Assembly (NCBI GenBank): GCA_007258455.2 | Contig: VDFB02321287.1 | Location: 1-64,000, forward strand | Origin: Sequoia sempervirens | Lineage: Eukaryota; Streptophyta; Pinopsida; Cupressales; Cupressaceae | Length of the DNA stretch: 64,000 bases | Direction of reading: 5' to 3' | Shown here: piece after piece, positions 59,083-64,000 of the stretch | How the letters are laid out: each line of letters begins with the position of its first letter | How positions within the stretch are numbered: the first letter of the stretch is position 1 | The notes under the pieces: model-generated | Told to the model about the DNA's origin: nothing | Database searches by the model: none | The model's input: only the letters and a program-made list of their open reading frames with translations | Program-made: the position numbers and the translations under genes

Positions 59083-62000
59083 TGTTTTCAATTAGATTTG
59101 CACCCTACTGAATGCAAGATTCAACAATCTACTGAAATAGGGAAACCTTCTTTAGATGTGGGTGATTTGAACAAAGAAGGAATCTCCAAAGTGAGCTGGT
59201 TCTCTGAATGATGAATATTATCTAAGTACTTTTTGGAAAAGGGATAGAAGAATGACTAAAATTAAAACCTATGACTAATAAATGACTTCTAAGACTAGAT
59301 AATGATTTAATGATGATTCTGATTTCTTCCTCACAAACAATTTTCAGAAAAACACAATATCTCACAACCTCTCATGAACAATTAACACAAATAATTTGCA
59401 TGAAGATTTGATTTTAAATACAACATGCAACCTATATTTTGAACTTTCTGCATCAAGAATTATAGTGCTAGGACATAACAAGGACTCTGTGAATAGAAAT
59501 CACAAGATAAAATCAAACTAAGACTGTAAGTAAACACAAAATTGAGAAGTAGGAATGTTGTTTTTATTAAACTGAAGGAGTATGCCAAAAATCTATCTAA
59601 ACTAAGTACAATTGAGTTTACAAGCTCAAAATGCAAAGAGCCAAAAACTGTCAATTGAACCCCGAAGAGAAAAAGACTAAGTCTTTTCAAAATTATATCT
59701 CTCAAGAAACCCTAATCTGATCTCACGAGGAAGCTCAAGGAAAAAAGCTACAAACTATCTCAAAAGACTGCATAAAAGAAGAAAAAAGCACACTGCTTTT
59801 ATGATCAAACTGTAAAGCCTCTAAAAATAGGTTGAATCTGCTTTAAAAGCCAAAAAAACAACTTATCTCTCCAAGATAAAGCTCAAACTTGACCAAGAGG
59901 AAAAATTCAATATAATCCGCTAAAAATAGCAAGAAATCATAAAACAATTTATAAAAGATTGCTTTATACTTCTGCTTTACACCACGGCAAATTTTACAAT
60001 TTGTCTATTTTTGCAATTAAAGGTTGCAAAATATTTTGCAAATAGATTTATATTCTTATGTCACCAATACAATGCTTGATTTTTTCCTAAAAAATCATAA
60101 AAATATCAATGGCAATATTGTTCTCTCAATACTCTAATTGATTTCTCAAAAATCAATTAAAAAATAAAATTCCCTAAGTTTATTTATCTCCTTGCAACTC
60201 TCATTGACTTCTCACAAAATCAATAAAAAAATAGGGTATTCAAATCTACAATTTTCACTAAGGAACAAATGTGAGTGACAAAAATGAAACTCAAGCCCTA
60301 AAGACTTCAAACCTAGCCAACCTAGGCATATGAAATTTCGACCACCAAAACATAAGCCTCAAATTTTAAATGAACCACAATATAGACCTAAATTCAAATT
60401 TATTCACATGCTATTATCAAATATGAATATTCTAGATAATCATAATGTTGGCTCGAGTTAGGGCATGAGATGAAAGAGGTCAAACCCTAAAAATGATTTC
60501 ATTTTCTCAATAATCATTTTGGAAAACTGGTCTCTAGATGTAAGGATAGCGCCACCACCATGATTGAGCTAAAACTGTAATTCACATACTCAAGAACCTT
60601 CACTCCTATCTTCAGATAGTCAAGTTCTTCATTGGGTAAGCTCAATTTGAAGTATTGTAGCTTTTCACTTCATTCTAAAAGCAATAAAGGTCACTAAGGC
60701 CACGACTTTCTCACGCTTTGTTCCTAACTTTCTTTTACATTTCTTGTGCTTCACTCTTCTTGGCCGCTATATAAGAGTTAGGGTTATATTTTTCTAGAGT
60801 GATTTGAGCTCCACTGTGGTCAAAACTTAACCAAAATATACCTTTACTACTCATGGTAAGTGTTGGTTATCATTATTTTATTTCTTGGCTCTTTTGGATG
60901 ATAATTAAGGCCTCACAAGCCGCGGCCATAAGATGACAATCTAATCAATCATGTGTCTTTGTTCTTGTTACTTTTGTGATCTATTTCTTGTGATCACTAT
61001 GACAGCCCGACTGCCATTTTGAGAGCTTGAACTCTTGGTTTCTGGAAGCTCTGTGGAGCTCTGGCCGCGGCTTCTTGTCTCCCACAAGCAACAATGGTAA
61101 GTCTTTGTTCTTTCCCTGTTGGAATCTCTATACAAAACAAAAAGCTTAAGAAAGCTTATGAATTCTCATCTTTTATTTGTAAATTTCTAGCCATTACATA
61201 GGTTGCACCATGTATATAAACTCACCATGAGCTTTGAAGGCACTTAAAGCTCGACCCATCAAAGGCTTTTAATATATTTGTATTCTGAAAAACAAAAAAT
61301 TGATGTGGGCATTCATTACTTTGATTAAAATGCACTTATCTTGCTATCTGGTTGCAACCCGCACATGGGTACTTGTAATATGAAGAAATTTTGCAATTTA
61401 CCAAAATCCCCAAAGTTGGTATCTCTGAAAATAAAGGAAAACATATGTCCCGACTCCTCCTATAGAAAACCCCATGTGGGTACATGAAAATAAACAAAAA
61501 TAAATCTGTATATGTAAAACTCAACCTGACCCAACATGGCACTTCTTTTGGTATTTTGTTGCTCTTAATTTCCTTCATATAGGTATTTTCTAGTTATGAA
61601 GAGAATGCATTTATGTTGTTGAAAACATGTGACAAAACTCCATGTTGCTATTCTGATAAAATACCCATATGGGTAAACTTGAAATTCTATTAAATCTGTT
61701 TGTCTTCATATTCATGTGAAAACTAGCTCGACCACGAAGATTTATTTTCTCTTTTGTTACTTCTTGAAAGACCCCTTCATGGGTGTCACTGCAAGTTGTA
61801 ATTTATGTATTTGAAATCAAACCCTGAATGTGGGTATGTGGGAAACAAAGTCTGTATATTCATTTTGCATTCAATTTATGGGCTCGACCCATCATGGCTG
61901 GTGCTTTTCTTTGACATTTTGTTAAGAATCCTCACATGAGTATATGAAATTTTGGAAAAGGTCTCTTGATGGTATTTTCTGCCTTTCTCAGTTTTCTCCA

Positions 62001-64000
62001 TGAGAATGCTAAAGACAAAACCTGAAGCATATTTAAACTCTAAGTATTTGAAATTTCGAAGCATATTTCTTGAATTCAATTTCTCAAATGGATCCCCTGT
62101 ACTTCAAATATACTCCATTTTACTCAAAACCTTGATGAGGAATTCAAAAAATGAAAGAAGTCATAAGCTTGTCTCTTCGTGTAGATGACCTAAATGAGAA
62201 ATCAAAAACTTGAAGAAACCTGGATTATATCCCAACCAAGGCACATACTTTCATCATTCTAATATAGATCCCTTCAATATGTCTGTATTTTTTTGAAGCT
62301 CTTCCAACTATCATATTCATACTACTCACATCGTCCTCTCACACAAAAATCTCTTTGATTTGAGTTTGAATATTTCTGGTCCATCTTGCTACTTATGCAA
62401 TCACAGTCATGCACCTTCACTCATGTTATGTCCAGTATGAGTTCTATTTTTTCTATAAATGAGTTTTGTGTATTTAAATGCTAGAAAATAAACATGATTG
62501 AGAACAACTCAATGACAACAAAATTCTAGAATAGTGTACTAGTTTACTTCTTTTCAAAACAGTGATGCATATCCCACCTAATGTTGTATTTGTATTATCA
62601 GTCAAACTGGAGCTGACTATTCATTTATTATTTGAGTGCATTGTCTATCGTTTCATACTCTTGGCTTCAACTTGGAACTCTTCTTGCATTTTTATGCTCC
62701 TCTTATCAAATATATTATGTGAATTTGTTCTCTTCTGAGATAAAAATTGAAACAAATCTCTTCATTAAGGCATAATGTATGTCTTTTCACTATCCTTGGT
62801 TGTGAGAAAGACATTGTTGAACTGAACCTTGCATGACATATGATCATGATGAAAAAATATCACTATAGAAAAAGAACATGAACCATACATCAACGTTTGA
62901 TATAAATGTACTCAATTGAATTAATTGAGCGGGTTAAACTCACTGTTCACCTGTAGCTTTTAGAAAGCATCTACCTAATTTTGTTATGAATGCACAGTTG
63001 GTTTAATAGCTTGATAGATAACTATGCTTTACTCTTTCAGTTCTATATCGCTCCTTTTCTTGATGAATATGATTGTTGCAATATCCTTCTCAGCCTTCTT
63101 ATGATGAATAAGGGCAGCATGCCAAGCTCTACCCTTGTGGGAGCCCATTTTTCTCAACATGCGTGGTCTTTGCATAATAAATAGCATCATGATTTTCCCT
63201 ATACCTGCACAAGGAAACAAACAATGTTAACATAAAAACAAGATATGATTATCATACTGATGTTTCTTCTTCAATTTATTTCCTTACACTTTCACTTGAT
63301 TTTTCAGTGTATGATTGACAGTAGGCTACATTATTGTTGGTGATTCATATAGGTATCTTCATAATCGAAGCCTTTGACATCCTTATCTTTTTTTCTACAG
63401 GTCAACGGAGCTTGAGAAGACAAAGGTGCACCATTTCAGCATCGATCATCAGCCAATCAAGCAATGATGATTATGTCGTTACTTATGTGATTTCTTCTTT
63501 TGTATCTTCCATAGTGTAGTGTGTTATTAATGATGCACTGTGACAGTCCCGTCCACGGCTTGTGTGGATATTTGATTTCATCTTATGCTTTTCATTTCGA
63601 AAATAAAATGTATTTCAATGCAATGTTGTAATATCATTTGAATTCTTGCAATCAAATGAAGCTATGTAAATATGAATCACTTTATGAAATGAAAGAATGA
63701 ATTTAAAATGCTCTATTGCTTATATTCTCAATTTTTTACTTTAAACATTGAATAGCACTTTTGAAACTCTGATTCTTCTTTTCAAAGCATGACTATCCCT
63801 TAAATAATAATGAACAAAGTGTAAACAACACTTAAGCATAAAGAAGAAATAACTGTAATTTCACCTTAAGATATAACAATGTTTAGCCAGCTCCACCAAT
63901 TGAGCTGTGGAAAAAAAATGGTAACATTTTTGTGATTTCTGCTAAATACTTGCCTACTAAGCTATGATCAGTGGCCTTAAAACACTCCATTGGGCACGGA
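59083..64000 (-). repeat. Element B 5' LTR, truncated by the window end
   Basis: This matches 47,803-52,720 throughout, with the same order of TATA motifs, splice-like sites, ~100-bp repeats and AATAAA. About 100-210 bases of this LTR should lie beyond 64,000. It then should be followed by a copy of the target site GTATT and the rest of the A2 integrase. Confidence 0.85.

Larger units (their letters stand above)
47803..64000 (-). mobile_element. Element B: Tat/Ogre-like gypsy element with LTRs of about 5 kb (5' LTR cut by window end)
   Basis: The two LTRs align at a constant offset of 11,280 bases, from 47,803/59,083 to at least 52,720/64,000. Between them on the minus strand lie gag, protease, second RNase H, RT, RNase H and integrase, in that order. 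Eight sampled 60-base rows of the LTRs show about 26 differences, roughly 5%. Pol is full of stops, except that protease plus second RNase H remains a 396-codon open frame. The element sits inside the A2 integrase. Confidence 0.85.

Noticed and set aside
51709..63220. Matching 60-80-codon frames in the two B LTRs (51,709-51,954 with 62,990-63,184; minus-strand 63-codon frames at 51,748 and 63,029)
   Set aside because: They look conserved only because the LTRs are near-identical. For the 63-codon pair I count 13 amino-acid changes with about 13 base changes in 120 sampled bases, so there is no sign of protein constraint.

Overview
The window is about 64 kb of AT-rich plant nuclear DNA made almost entirely of old, nested transposable elements. 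No intact cellular gene, rRNA, tRNA or CRISPR array was found. The retroelement lineages (Tat/Ogre-like Ty3-gypsy, Ty1-copia, a DUF4371/ZNF862-type hAT), the heavy decay, the very long LTRs and the loss of CpG suggest a seed plant with a very large genome, perhaps a gymnosperm. That last point is inference.

Layout. 1-2,318: anonymous AT-rich DNA ending in an anomalous CpG-rich islet. 2,319-8,526: element D (+), copia-like with LTRs and gag but no recognisable pol. 8,527-8,880: short unclassified segment. 8,880-11,874: element C (-), a gypsy gag-protease remnant. 11,875-13,667: non-coding. 13,668-16,005: element E (+), a copia protease-integrase-RT remnant. 16,011-27,140: unit A1 (+), made of region U, a long unknown ORF (ORFx), an LTR with primer-binding site, then gag. 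27,217-30,930: a decayed hAT transposon. 31,380-35,090: B' (-), an internally deleted relative of element B. 35,150-47,802: unit A2 (+), with the same order as A1 and continuing through protease, extra RNase H, RT, RNase H and the integrase N-terminus. 47,803-64,000: element B (-), inserted into the A2 integrase, with LTRs of about 5 kb; the right LTR runs off the window.

How the parts relate. A2 and B are different families on opposite strands, yet both place a second RNase H between protease and RT. In both, the RNase H after RT has lost its first catalytic Asp, while the extra one keeps most of its active site. A1 and A2 both carry a roughly 1,300-codon ORF of unknown function upstream of an LTR-PBS-gag junction, and both begin at the same left boundary in unrelated flanking DNA. 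The B LTR carries promoter-, splice- and polyadenylation-like signals on the strand opposite to gag-pol.

Limits. All calls come from reading the sequence and the conceptual translations by eye. Boundaries marked 'about' may be off by tens to hundreds of bases. Identity figures are hand counts on sampled rows.
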